Part shown: piece by piece, positions 7,770-14,490 of the stretch
Layout of the letters: each line of letters begins with the position of its first letter
Position numbering within the stretch: the first letter of the stretch is position 1
Source: Thermoplasmatota archaeon
GTDB taxonomy: Archaea; Thermoplasmatota; E2; DHVEG-1
Length of the DNA: 19,552 nt
NCBI GenBank assembly: GCA_018824925.1
Contig: JAHJFH010000369.1
Coordinates: 1 to 19,552 of the forward strand
Direction: 5' to 3'
Made by a program: the position numbers and the translations under genes
The notes under the pieces: model-generated
What the model was told of the DNA's origin: nothing
Databases searched by the model: none
The model's input: the letters and a program-made list of their open reading frames with translations, nothing else

Positions 7770-8528
7770 TTAACCATACATGCTTGGCTGAGGTATTTGC
7801 CCTGCGCTTGAGACCATGGGTTTTGCCTGTTTATGGAATTTTTTCAGCTGGTTCTCAATTCGCTCTGCTTCCTCATATAGAGGAACAACATTAATATCAA
7901 CCCCAATGAGCGTTGCAATAACATTTAACGCAGAGGCTGCGGCACGTGCATCTGGATAGTTTGGATGTGCTTCCGATAATATAGAAATCACATCAAATTT
8001 TTCATGTTTTCCTTTATTTAACAGTACTCCTGATACACCCGCAATAATCCCATTTTTAAACTGTGGAATATTTTTTGCTTGCAAAGTATTTCGAGCATTT
8101 TCAGTTGACCCAATCGCATAGGCATCAACCAAGTTATCCTCATCCTCTGCTTTTCCTTCAACAACCATCCCTTCAGGCGAAATCAATAATTTACACTGAT
8201 TTTTTTTCACCCATTTCATGATTACTTCAGAAAGTGAATTAATTAAATTAGGCTTGGGTTTAAACTCAGAAACAAATACAACTAATTTTTCACCATTAGT
8301 TATCTCACCAGCATAGATTCGAACGGGTGATAGTGGTTCACCAGTATGTACAACCGAAAGTGTGGGGAAATGTGGTGAGTTCAACGCACCAGTCTGTTTT
8401 AAACCGAGGGCATCGATTAAATAATTAGCAACAATCGTACTGACTAAACCTATAGAAGGAAAACCAGCAATAACAGTTGCATTCGTAAGATCCATTTCTT
8501 CAAAGTCGATGATATCTACTTCATCCAC
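7770..8528 (-). CDS. PAC2-family proteasome assembly chaperone homologue with C-terminal HbYX tail
   Basis: A 252-residue member of COG2047/PAC2, the family of archaeal PbaA/PbaB and eukaryotic PAC1-PAC2 proteasome assembly factors. The N-terminal AGFPSIGLVSTIVANYLI (21-38), followed by SPHFP (51-55) and IYAGEI (71-76), is the family signature. The middle carries GVSGVLL (164-170), then SEAHPNYPDARAAASALNVI (185-204), and a charged helix follows near 217-235. The protein ends in S-M-Y-G, so its last three residues fit the hydrophobic-tyrosine-any (HbYX) rule used to dock into the 20S alpha ring. The start is GTG 8528, with GGTGAT four bases upstream (8533-8538). It lies 65 bases downstream of rtcB on the same strand. 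Assignment to the family is firm; a role as chaperone or activator is inferred. Confidence 0.9.
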   Translation of the reverse strand: MDEVDIIDFEEMDLTNATVIAGFPSIGLVSTIVANYLIDALGLKQTGALNSPHFPTLSVVHTGEPLSPVRIYAGEITNGEKLVVFVSEFKPKPNLINSLSEVIMKWVKKNQCKLLISPEGMVVEGKAEDEDNLVDAYAIGSTENARNTLQAKNIPQFKNGIIAGVSGVLLNKGKHEKFDVISILSEAHPNYPDARAAASALNVIATLIGVDINVVPLYEEAERIENQLKKFHKQAKPMVSSAGQIPQPSMYG

Positions 8529-8593
8529 TTACATCACCATCCAAGTGCCCCTAAATGGGCTTTCTGACATTTAAACCTATGTGGCATAATCAT

Positions 8594-10063
8594 CTATCCC
8601 TTTACCACCCCAAGTGGCACGAGTTTAACTACTTTCTTAGAAATACCTGCCCCATCAGTAACATTCACCACTTCGCTGACATCTTTATACGCCTCAGGAG
8701 CTTCCTCGGCCAATACCTTCAAACTCGCTGGATGCGCATAAATCCCTTTAGCATTGAGTAAAGCCATAATTTGTTCTCCCCTCCAGTTCCGTATTGCTTG
8801 ATGACGAGACATTACACGACCAGCACCATGACACGTTGAACCAAAGGTCTCCTCCGATTCATTTGTTCCCTTGAGTAAATAACTCTCTGAGCCCATATCA
8901 CCCGGTATAATAACTGGCTGACCAATATCACGATATTTCTCGGGAATTTCAGATCGGTCAGGTCCAAAAGATCGAGTCGCTCCTTTTCTATGAACATACA
9001 CCTTTCGTTTTTTGCCATCAATTGTATGTTCTTCAAGCTTCGCGATATTATGACAGACATCATATACAATACCCATATCCAACTCATCAGAAGATGTTTG
9101 AAGAATCTTTTCAAATGATTCTCGAATCCAATGAACAATCATTTGACGGTTACACCAGGCAAAATTTGCTGCACAGGCCATGGCCTTTAAATAATTCTGG
9201 CCTTCCTTAGAATGAATAGGTGCACATGCAAGTTGCCGATCAGGTAGCCATATCCCATATTTTTTAACTGCCTGTTCAAGCACCTGAAGATGATCAGTAC
9301 ATACCTGGTGACCAAAACCTCGGGAACCCGTATGTATCATCACCATAATCTGTCCAATTTCTTTGATACCAAACGAATCTGCAGCAGATTTATCAAAAAT
9401 CTCAGCAACCTTCTGAATTTCAAGAAAATGATTTCCTGCACCAAGTGATCCTAATTGGGGTGCTCCACGTTGCTTGGCCTTATCAGAAATTGTGCTGTAA
9501 TCAGCAGTTTTTAAACAACCGTTCTCTTCCAGAAAACGAGCGTCTTCATCCCAGCCATATCCATTTTCTATTGCCCATTTCGCCCCATGTATCAAGACAT
9601 CATGTAATTGATTACGATTGAGGTGTACCTTTGCTTTTGATCCAAGTCCCGAGGGCACGTTTATAAACATTTGATCGACCAGTTGTTGGATACTCGATTT
9701 TGAGAGATCATTGAAATGAAGATTTGTACGTACAAGACGAACTCCACAATTGATATCAAAACCGACTCCACCAGGCGAGATAACTCCATCATCTGCATCA
9801 GTTGCGGCTACGCCTCCTATTGGAAAACCATATCCCCAGTGGATATCAGGCATGGCAAGTGATTTTCCTACAATTCCTGGTAACATCGTAACATTTACCG
9901 CTTGTTCAGGTGCGTTATCCATGCGAACTTGAGCTACCATTGATTCATTGATATAGAGAACCGCGGAGGTTTTCATTTCAAGATTATTATGCTCACCTTT
10001 ATATGAAGCTGGAATTTCAAAACGATATCGATCAATTTTCGTTAGTGGGCCTTTCCAAGTCAT
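8594..10063 (-). CDS. rtcB: RNA-splicing ligase RtcB
   Basis: This 489-residue GTP/Mn2+-dependent ligase joins 2',3'-cyclic phosphate and 5'-OH RNA ends, mainly tRNA exons in archaea. All metal and nucleotide ligands are present: GGVGFDINCGVRL (D103, C106), LGAGNHFLE (H212), MIHTGSRGFGHQ (H244), YDVCHNIAKLE (H338) and STCHGAGRVMSR, with the GMP-accepting H412. No intein interrupts it, although RtcB is a frequent intein host in archaea. I start it at ATG 10063 because the family begins with a W-x-G-P-L-x-x-I-D-x-Y-R block right after the first methionine. A GTG at 10090 would add nine residues but lies too close to the likely TATA box. It lies downstream of the coiled-coil gene and upstream of PAC2, all on the minus strand. 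Confidence 0.95.
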   Translation of the reverse strand: MTWKGPLTKIDRYRFEIPASYKGEHNNLEMKTSAVLYINESMVAQVRMDNAPEQAVNVTMLPGIVGKSLAMPDIHWGYGFPIGGVAATDADDGVISPGGVGFDINCGVRLVRTNLHFNDLSKSSIQQLVDQMFINVPSGLGSKAKVHLNRNQLHDVLIHGAKWAIENGYGWDEDARFLEENGCLKTADYSTISDKAKQRGAPQLGSLGAGNHFLEIQKVAEIFDKSAADSFGIKEIGQIMVMIHTGSRGFGHQVCTDHLQVLEQAVKKYGIWLPDRQLACAPIHSKEGQNYLKAMACAANFAWCNRQMIVHWIRESFEKILQTSSDELDMGIVYDVCHNIAKLEEHTIDGKKRKVYVHRKGATRSFGPDRSEIPEKYRDIGQPVIIPGDMGSESYLLKGTNESEETFGSTCHGAGRVMSRHQAIRNWRGEQIMALLNAKGIYAHPASLKVLAEEAPEAYKDVSEVVNVTDGAGISKKVVKLVPLGVVKG

Positions 10064-10093
10064 CGATATTCGTTGAACGAAATATAACACGGG

Positions 10094-10099
10094 TTTATA
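10094..10099 (-). promoter_or_regulatory. TATA box for rtcB
   Basis: The minus strand reads TATAAA, centred 33 bases before ATG 10063. Standard archaeal spacing places the transcription start near 10070 and a leader of about seven bases, which agrees with the ATG rather than the GTG 27 bases further upstream. Confidence 0.4.
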
Positions 10100-10115
10100 C
10101 AGATTTTTATTACCG

Positions 10116-12920
10116 TTACTTCACTATCTTTTTAAGATAGGGCAGACCTGTTTTTTTATTTACTTTGACCGTATATCCTTCTGGAAGGGGTGCTGGATCA
10201 CCGGTATCTGGTGTTTTTTTACTAAAAAAATGTATGGTTCGGGTATTCCCGATTTTATTGGCTATTTCTTTTTTGTATAAGGTATATGTCCCATGTGTAT
10301 ATGGAGTTGTTATAGTGGTTTCTTGGGTTGTGCTAGGTGGTTCTGATTCAATAGCATCCCATTCGACGATTTCTTCCTCCTCTGGTTCTGGGGTAGGTAT
10401 TTCTTGTTTGATGAGCGGTTGGGGTATTGGTTGTTGAGTTGGTGAGGGAATTTGATCAAGTTCTTTTCGTATGTTTTGTGCTTCTCGTCGTCGTATTCCT
10501 TTGATTTTTCGTAGATCTCGATAGGATGCTTTGCGGAGTTCTTGTAGTGTTGTATATCCATGGGTATATAGAAGTTGGGCGATTGGGGGGTCTATGGATC
10601 GTAGTTGAAGGAGTGGTTGTAGTTCTTGACGCATTTGTCCTGGTTGTCTGGGTTGAGGTGTTGGTGTGACTGAAATGGGTTGTGGTATCGTTTTTTGTGG
10701 TTTTTGTTTTTGAGCCGCAAGTTGTTCTTTGAGGGTGTTGATTCTTTGGGTTTGTTCAATAATTTGTTTTTTAAGAGGGGCTAGTTGTGGTTCAAGGGTT
10801 TTTAGTTGCGATTGTGTTTGGGTGGCTTCTTGTGTTTTTATCTGGAGTTTTTCTTGGAGACGTGTGAGTTCTGTGGTATCTTTTTTTGCTGTTTCGAGGT
10901 GTTGTTTGGTTTCTTGTAGTTGGGTTTTATACTCAGCGAGGGTTTTTTCGGTAGTAGTTAATTGTGTGTGGAGTTGGGTTATTCGTTGGTCTTTTTCTTT
11001 GGTTTGCTGTTCTAGGTCAATTTGGTGTTTTTTGAGGTTTTGAGTTTCTTGTTCAAGGGGTTGTAGTTTATCATGTTCAAGAGCAGCTATTTTACTGGTG
11101 GTGTCAGTAAGTTGTTGTTCTGTAGTGGTAAGTTGTGTTTGGAGTGTGGTGATTTTTTGGTCTTTTTCTTTTAGTGTTGTTTCAAAAGTAGTGCATTGTT
11201 TTCTTGTGCTTGTGTGTTCTTTGGTGGCTGTTTCAAGGTCGGTTTTTGTTTGTTTGAGTTGATTTGTGAGGGTATCCTGTGTGATTTGCATTTGGGTTAG
11301 TTGGTCGGTTAGATCCGTGATTTTTTCTTTTTTGTCTGATAGTTCGATTTGAAGGGTTTGTCCTTCTTTTTGTAGTGCAGCATATTTGGTTTGGAGCTGT
11401 GTGGTTTCATTAGTTTTTTTTGTTAGTTCTTGTTGGAGTTCTTGGAGATGATTAGTGGTATCGGTTATGAGAAGGTCATTTGATTGGTTCTTATCCTCTA
11501 TTTGTTGGAGTAATTGTTCTTGTTTGGTGAGTTCTTCTCTGGTTTTTTCAAGGTTTTTTGAGGTGGTGTCAAGTTCTGTTTTGAGAGTGGTGGTTTGTTC
11601 TTGTTGTATTTCTAGATTTCTGATGGTTTTTTGCAGGTGTTGTTGTAGTTGTTGGAGTTCCATGGTTTTTTCGTTGAGGATTTTTTGTGTTTCTTGGAGT
11701 TGTTGCTGTTGTGAGGTTGCGACGGTATCGGTGTTTTGAAGCGTGGTTTGTAAGGTGGTGATCTCGCTTTTTTTATTTGATAATTGGGTGGTAAGGTCAT
11801 TGATTTGTTGTTGATATTCTGTGGTGGTAGTCTGTAGGTTTTGTTGTGCGGTTTCGTTGGAGGTTGTTCGTTCTTTGAGTTGGTCTTTTGTATGGGTAAG
11901 TTCTGTTTGGAGTGATTGGATGAGGTAGTCTTTTTCTTCGATTAGTTTTGATAGGTTTCCTGGTGGGGTGGGGGTGAATTGGATGGGCTCCCATGAGGTT
12001 TCGTTCGATGTTTTTGATAGTTTTTCAGGTTGGTGGTTTGATGGTGTAGGAGGTTGTGGGATGGTTTCTTGGGGTAGGGGTTGATCTTGCAAGGGGGGGC
12101 TGTGGTAGTTTTCGAGATCTTTTTTAATTTTTTTAGCATCTTTCTTTTTTATTTCAGTAATTTGAGTGAGATCAGATACAGAGGCTTTTTTAAGATCATC
12201 AATGGAACGATATCCTTTATTTTGTAATGCATGGGCTTGTTCAGAGGTAATAGATGGAATAGATGAAAATATTTCTGTGGGTGTGGTCTGTGGTTTCGGT
12301 GGTTCTTCAGAAACTATGGAGAATTTTTTTTCCTTTTCCTCTTCTGGTGGGAATGGTTTGGGTATCTCTGGTTCTGGTTCGGAATTTACCGGTTCAAATT
12401 CTGGTAATTCGTCTTTTTCCTCTACAGGTTTCCATTCGGGAAGGTTTGAATTTGTTAAATGTTGATCAGAGGTTTCTTGTTGTTCGGATGGTGTTACATC
12501 CTTCTCCGAAGTGGTTTCCTCAGGTGGTTGTATCTTCAAGAATTCCTGTGATGGTGATGTTGTTGGTTTTTCAATTTCGAGGAGTTCATCGGGTTGCATT
12601 TCGGGTTCCTTTTCTGGTGTGACTGGTTCTTCTGAAGGTGGAGAAACTGGGGGTGGTTGCGGACGTGGTTTTTCCATAGAATGGATGGTAACGCGCGGTT
12701 CAAAATTTGTTGATTTGTGAACATAATGTTGTGCTTGGGTATCTGTTGGTGTGGGTTCATCGGGTGTTTCACCAGTGAGTCGACGTCGAATAGAATCAAG
12801 GTTTTTATCTTTAGAAAGATTTTTCCTTAATGAATTATCAAATGGGTTGTCCAAAATCTTCCTCAATTTTTCAATATCAGACGATTTTGATTTTGCATCC
12901 TCTTCCATAACACCGCCCAT
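10116..12920 (-). CDS. Large coiled-coil protein flanked by two helix-hairpin-helix domains
   Basis: A 934-residue protein of unknown function. Order of parts: a short basic helical N-terminus (1-50); a Pro/Glu-rich disordered stretch (50-212); HHH domain 1 (214-272); a Pro-rich linker; a long Thr/Gln-rich coiled coil (about 322-740) with one cysteine (C576); HHH domain 2 (763-822); an acidic linker; and a basic C-terminal module (876-934) with HFFSKK and N-K-K-T-G-L-P-Y-L-K-K. The two HHH domains are clear paralogues (K-A-S-x-x-D-L-x-x-I in both). W-centred motifs recur: EWKPVE 162-167, SWEPIQ 309-314, EWDAIE 853-858. The HHH domains suggest DNA binding, and the rod suggests bridging or scaffolding. 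No Walker motif rules out an SMC/Rad50 ATPase. The ATG at 12908 (M5), with GGCGGTG just upstream, may be the true start. No signal peptide is visible. Confidence 0.85.
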   Translation of the reverse strand: MGGVMEEDAKSKSSDIEKLRKILDNPFDNSLRKNLSKDKNLDSIRRRLTGETPDEPTPTDTQAQHYVHKSTNFEPRVTIHSMEKPRPQPPPVSPPSEEPVTPEKEPEMQPDELLEIEKPTTSPSQEFLKIQPPEETTSEKDVTPSEQQETSDQHLTNSNLPEWKPVEEKDELPEFEPVNSEPEPEIPKPFPPEEEKEKKFSIVSEEPPKPQTTPTEIFSSIPSITSEQAHALQNKGYRSIDDLKKASVSDLTQITEIKKKDAKKIKKDLENYHSPPLQDQPLPQETIPQPPTPSNHQPEKLSKTSNETSWEPIQFTPTPPGNLSKLIEEKDYLIQSLQTELTHTKDQLKERTTSNETAQQNLQTTTTEYQQQINDLTTQLSNKKSEITTLQTTLQNTDTVATSQQQQLQETQKILNEKTMELQQLQQHLQKTIRNLEIQQEQTTTLKTELDTTSKNLEKTREELTKQEQLLQQIEDKNQSNDLLITDTTNHLQELQQELTKKTNETTQLQTKYAALQKEGQTLQIELSDKKEKITDLTDQLTQMQITQDTLTNQLKQTKTDLETATKEHTSTRKQCTTFETTLKEKDQKITTLQTQLTTTEQQLTDTTSKIAALEHDKLQPLEQETQNLKKHQIDLEQQTKEKDQRITQLHTQLTTTEKTLAEYKTQLQETKQHLETAKKDTTELTRLQEKLQIKTQEATQTQSQLKTLEPQLAPLKKQIIEQTQRINTLKEQLAAQKQKPQKTIPQPISVTPTPQPRQPGQMRQELQPLLQLRSIDPPIAQLLYTHGYTTLQELRKASYRDLRKIKGIRRREAQNIRKELDQIPSPTQQPIPQPLIKQEIPTPEPEEEEIVEWDAIESEPPSTTQETTITTPYTHGTYTLYKKEIANKIGNTRTIHFFSKKTPDTGDPAPLPEGYTVKVNKKTGLPYLKKIVK
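10947..11171 (-). repeat. Internal repeat in the coiled-coil region
   Basis: Residues 584-601 (KEKDQKITTLQTQLTTTE) and 641-658 (KEKDQRITQLHTQLTTTE) of the coiled-coil protein are near-identical, 57 residues (171 bases) apart; only these two end units are the repeat. Weaker copies begin near residues 382 and 529 with the pattern K-K-x-x-I-T-x-L. The pattern suggests growth of the rod by local duplication. Confidence 0.55.
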
Positions 12921-13043
12921 TAGTATAGTTCAGAGATATATTAACATATTCCTTATTCTTAAGATAGAGTGCCTCTGTTGTATCGTATTAATGGGTTATT
13001 TAGTATTCGGTTTTAAAAAAATCTTAAAAGTAAAAATTTAACT

Positions 13044-13050
13044 TTATATA
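13044..13050 (+). promoter_or_regulatory. TATA box for the pyrBI operon
   Basis: TTATATA, centred at 13047, predicts a transcription start near 13073 and a leader of about 35 bases before ATG 13109. It lies in the 188-base divergent region (12921-13108) between the coiled-coil gene and pyrB; I see no other defined element there. Confidence 0.4.
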
Positions 13051-13108
13051 TTTTCTACATCTCCAAACGTTCTTAAAGCACCACCTGATTTGCATATTTT
13101 TGATAGCG

Positions 13109-14041
13109 ATGGAATTCCAACATCGGGACGTAATTTCTATTAAAGATTTTTCTAAGGCGGAGATTACCTCAATTTTGTCATATGCTCAAAAAATGGTGCC
13201 CTATGCAAAAGGAAAAAAGAATACCATAATTCTCTCAGATAAGATTCTATCCACTCTTTTTTTTGAACCAAGCACCCGAACTCGACTAAGTTTTGAATCC
13301 GCAATGCATCGTCTTGGAGGCCAGGTCATAGGGTTTGCAGATCCGTCCGCAACATCTCAGAAAAAAGGTGAATGTTTAGCAGATACGATACGTATGGCTG
13401 ATGCGTATAGCGATGCAATCGTTGTTCGGCATCCACAGGAGGGTGCTGCACGGCTGGCAGCAGAATTTTCAGAAGCACCAGTGCTTAACGCGGGTGATGG
13501 AGCGGGACAACATCCTACTCAATGTCTATTAGATTTGTTTACAATTAAAACTGAAAAAAATAAAATCGAGGGCAATCATGTCGTCTTAGTAGGTGATTTA
13601 AAATATGGGAGGACTGTACATTCACTTGCCTATGCGTTGGCATTATTTGGTGCTGAACTAACCTTTGTCTCACCTGAAAGTCTTCGCATGCCAAAAGAAG
13701 TCATTCAAGAATGTAAAGAATTTGGAGTGAATCTAAACAACACCTCGAATCTTGAAAGAGCTATCAAAGATGCTGATGTTTTATATGTCACCCGAATACA
13801 ACGGGAACGTTTCCCAGATGCTGAGGAATATAATCGAGTGGTAGGAACCTATAAAATCGATCTGGAATTATTGAAACATGCGAAAGAAAATCTCATAATT
13901 ATGCATCCACTACCAAGGATTGTTGAAATTGATTCATCAGTTGATTTAACACCTCATGCTCTATACTTCAAACAAGCCTTTAACGGTGTACCGGTTCGAA
14001 TGGCTTTATTATCACTTATTTTTGGAGGGACACTCATATGA
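13109..14041 (+). CDS. pyrB: Aspartate carbamoyltransferase catalytic subunit
   Basis: A 310-residue catalytic chain that condenses carbamoyl phosphate with aspartate, the first committed step of pyrimidine synthesis. Motifs: FFEPSTRTRLSFESA (carbamoyl-phosphate loop, STRTR at 55-59), SQKKGECLADT with the active-site lysine, HPTQCLLDLF (135-144), LVGDLKYGRTVHSL, YVTRIQRERF and HPLPRIVEI. In the last motif the usual acidic residue of HPLPRxDE is valine, a small departure that does not look disabling. I start at ATG 13109, matching the family pattern of a short lead to the H-R-x-V-I-S-I block; a TTG nine bases upstream is in frame but less likely. The stop overlaps the pyrI start by four bases (ATGA), so the two are translationally coupled. 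Confidence 0.95.
   Translation: MEFQHRDVISIKDFSKAEITSILSYAQKMVPYAKGKKNTIILSDKILSTLFFEPSTRTRLSFESAMHRLGGQVIGFADPSATSQKKGECLADTIRMADAYSDAIVVRHPQEGAARLAAEFSEAPVLNAGDGAGQHPTQCLLDLFTIKTEKNKIEGNHVVLVGDLKYGRTVHSLAYALALFGAELTFVSPESLRMPKEVIQECKEFGVNLNNTSNLERAIKDADVLYVTRIQRERFPDAEEYNRVVGTYKIDLELLKHAKENLIIMHPLPRIVEIDSSVDLTPHALYFKQAFNGVPVRMALLSLIFGGTLI
14024..14029 (+). promoter_or_regulatory. Ribosome binding site for pyrI
   Basis: GGAGGG lies eight bases before the pyrI ATG, inside the last codons of pyrB. It is the strongest Shine-Dalgarno sequence in this window and supports translation of pyrI at an internal site in the pyrBI message. Confidence 0.7.
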
Positions 14042-14490
14042 AAAAATTGAAAATTACTCCAATTAAGAACGGAACTGTTATTGATCATATCTCACCCGGT
14101 CTTGCGTTAAAAGTACTACGGGTTCTAAAAATACCTGAAACCACCACATCAGTCGTAAGTGTTGCAATAAATGTTAATAGTCGTATGGGGAAGAAAGATA
14201 TTGTCAAGGTTGAAAATCGGGAATTAGATACGAAAGAAGTTGACAAAATCGCCCTGATCGCACCAAAAGCCACCATCAACATTATCCGTAATTATGAGGT
14301 TATTGAGAAACGCACCGTACACCCACCCCGAGAAATCATTGGTATTGTAACCTGTTCTAACCCAACCTGTATCTCCAATGCTCGTGAACCAGTACAAAGT
14401 CGTTTTTTATTGGTACAAGATGATCCTCCCCGAATTCGCTGTTATTATTGCGAACGGGACATCGAGGATATTGCGGAAGGTATTAAGTGA
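14038..14490 (+). CDS. pyrI: Aspartate carbamoyltransferase regulatory subunit
   Basis: A 150-residue regulatory chain that binds nucleotide effectors and bridges PyrB trimers in the dodecameric enzyme. The N-terminal allosteric domain shows I-K-N-G-T-V-I-D-H-I (9-18), K-V-L (25-27), then SVAINVNSRMGKKDIVKVEN (41-60). The C-terminal zinc domain has four cysteines, C106, C111, C135 and C138, in T-C-S-N-P-T-C and R-C-Y-Y-C. Length matches the family. It begins four bases inside pyrB. Its stop lies eight bases inside the end of the convergent HMG-CoA reductase gene. Confidence 0.95.
   Translation: MKKLKITPIKNGTVIDHISPGLALKVLRVLKIPETTTSVVSVAINVNSRMGKKDIVKVENRELDTKEVDKIALIAPKATINIIRNYEVIEKRTVHPPREIIGIVTCSNPTCISNAREPVQSRFLLVQDDPPRIRCYYCERDIEDIAEGIK

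Noticed and set aside
8547..8560. Short hairpin GCCC-CTAAAT-GGGC between rtcB and the PAC2 gene
   Set aside because: Only four base pairs and no following T tract, so it does not support a terminator or regulator.
8594..10063. Intein in RtcB
   Set aside because: The protein aligns continuously through all conserved motifs at normal length, so no intein is inserted.
10116..12920. Coiled-coil protein as an SMC or Rad50 family ATPase
   Set aside because: No Walker A, Walker B or ABC signature is present; both ends are helix-hairpin-helix domains instead.
13100..13102. TTG at 13100 as the pyrB start
   Set aside because: The ATG nine bases downstream fits the family N-terminus, and TTG starts are rare; neither has a clear ribosome binding site.
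12921..13108. Small gene or ncRNA in the divergent region before pyrB
   Set aside because: The frames crossing it are A/T-rich shadows with no ribosome binding site or recognisable product, and no stable fold is evident by eye.
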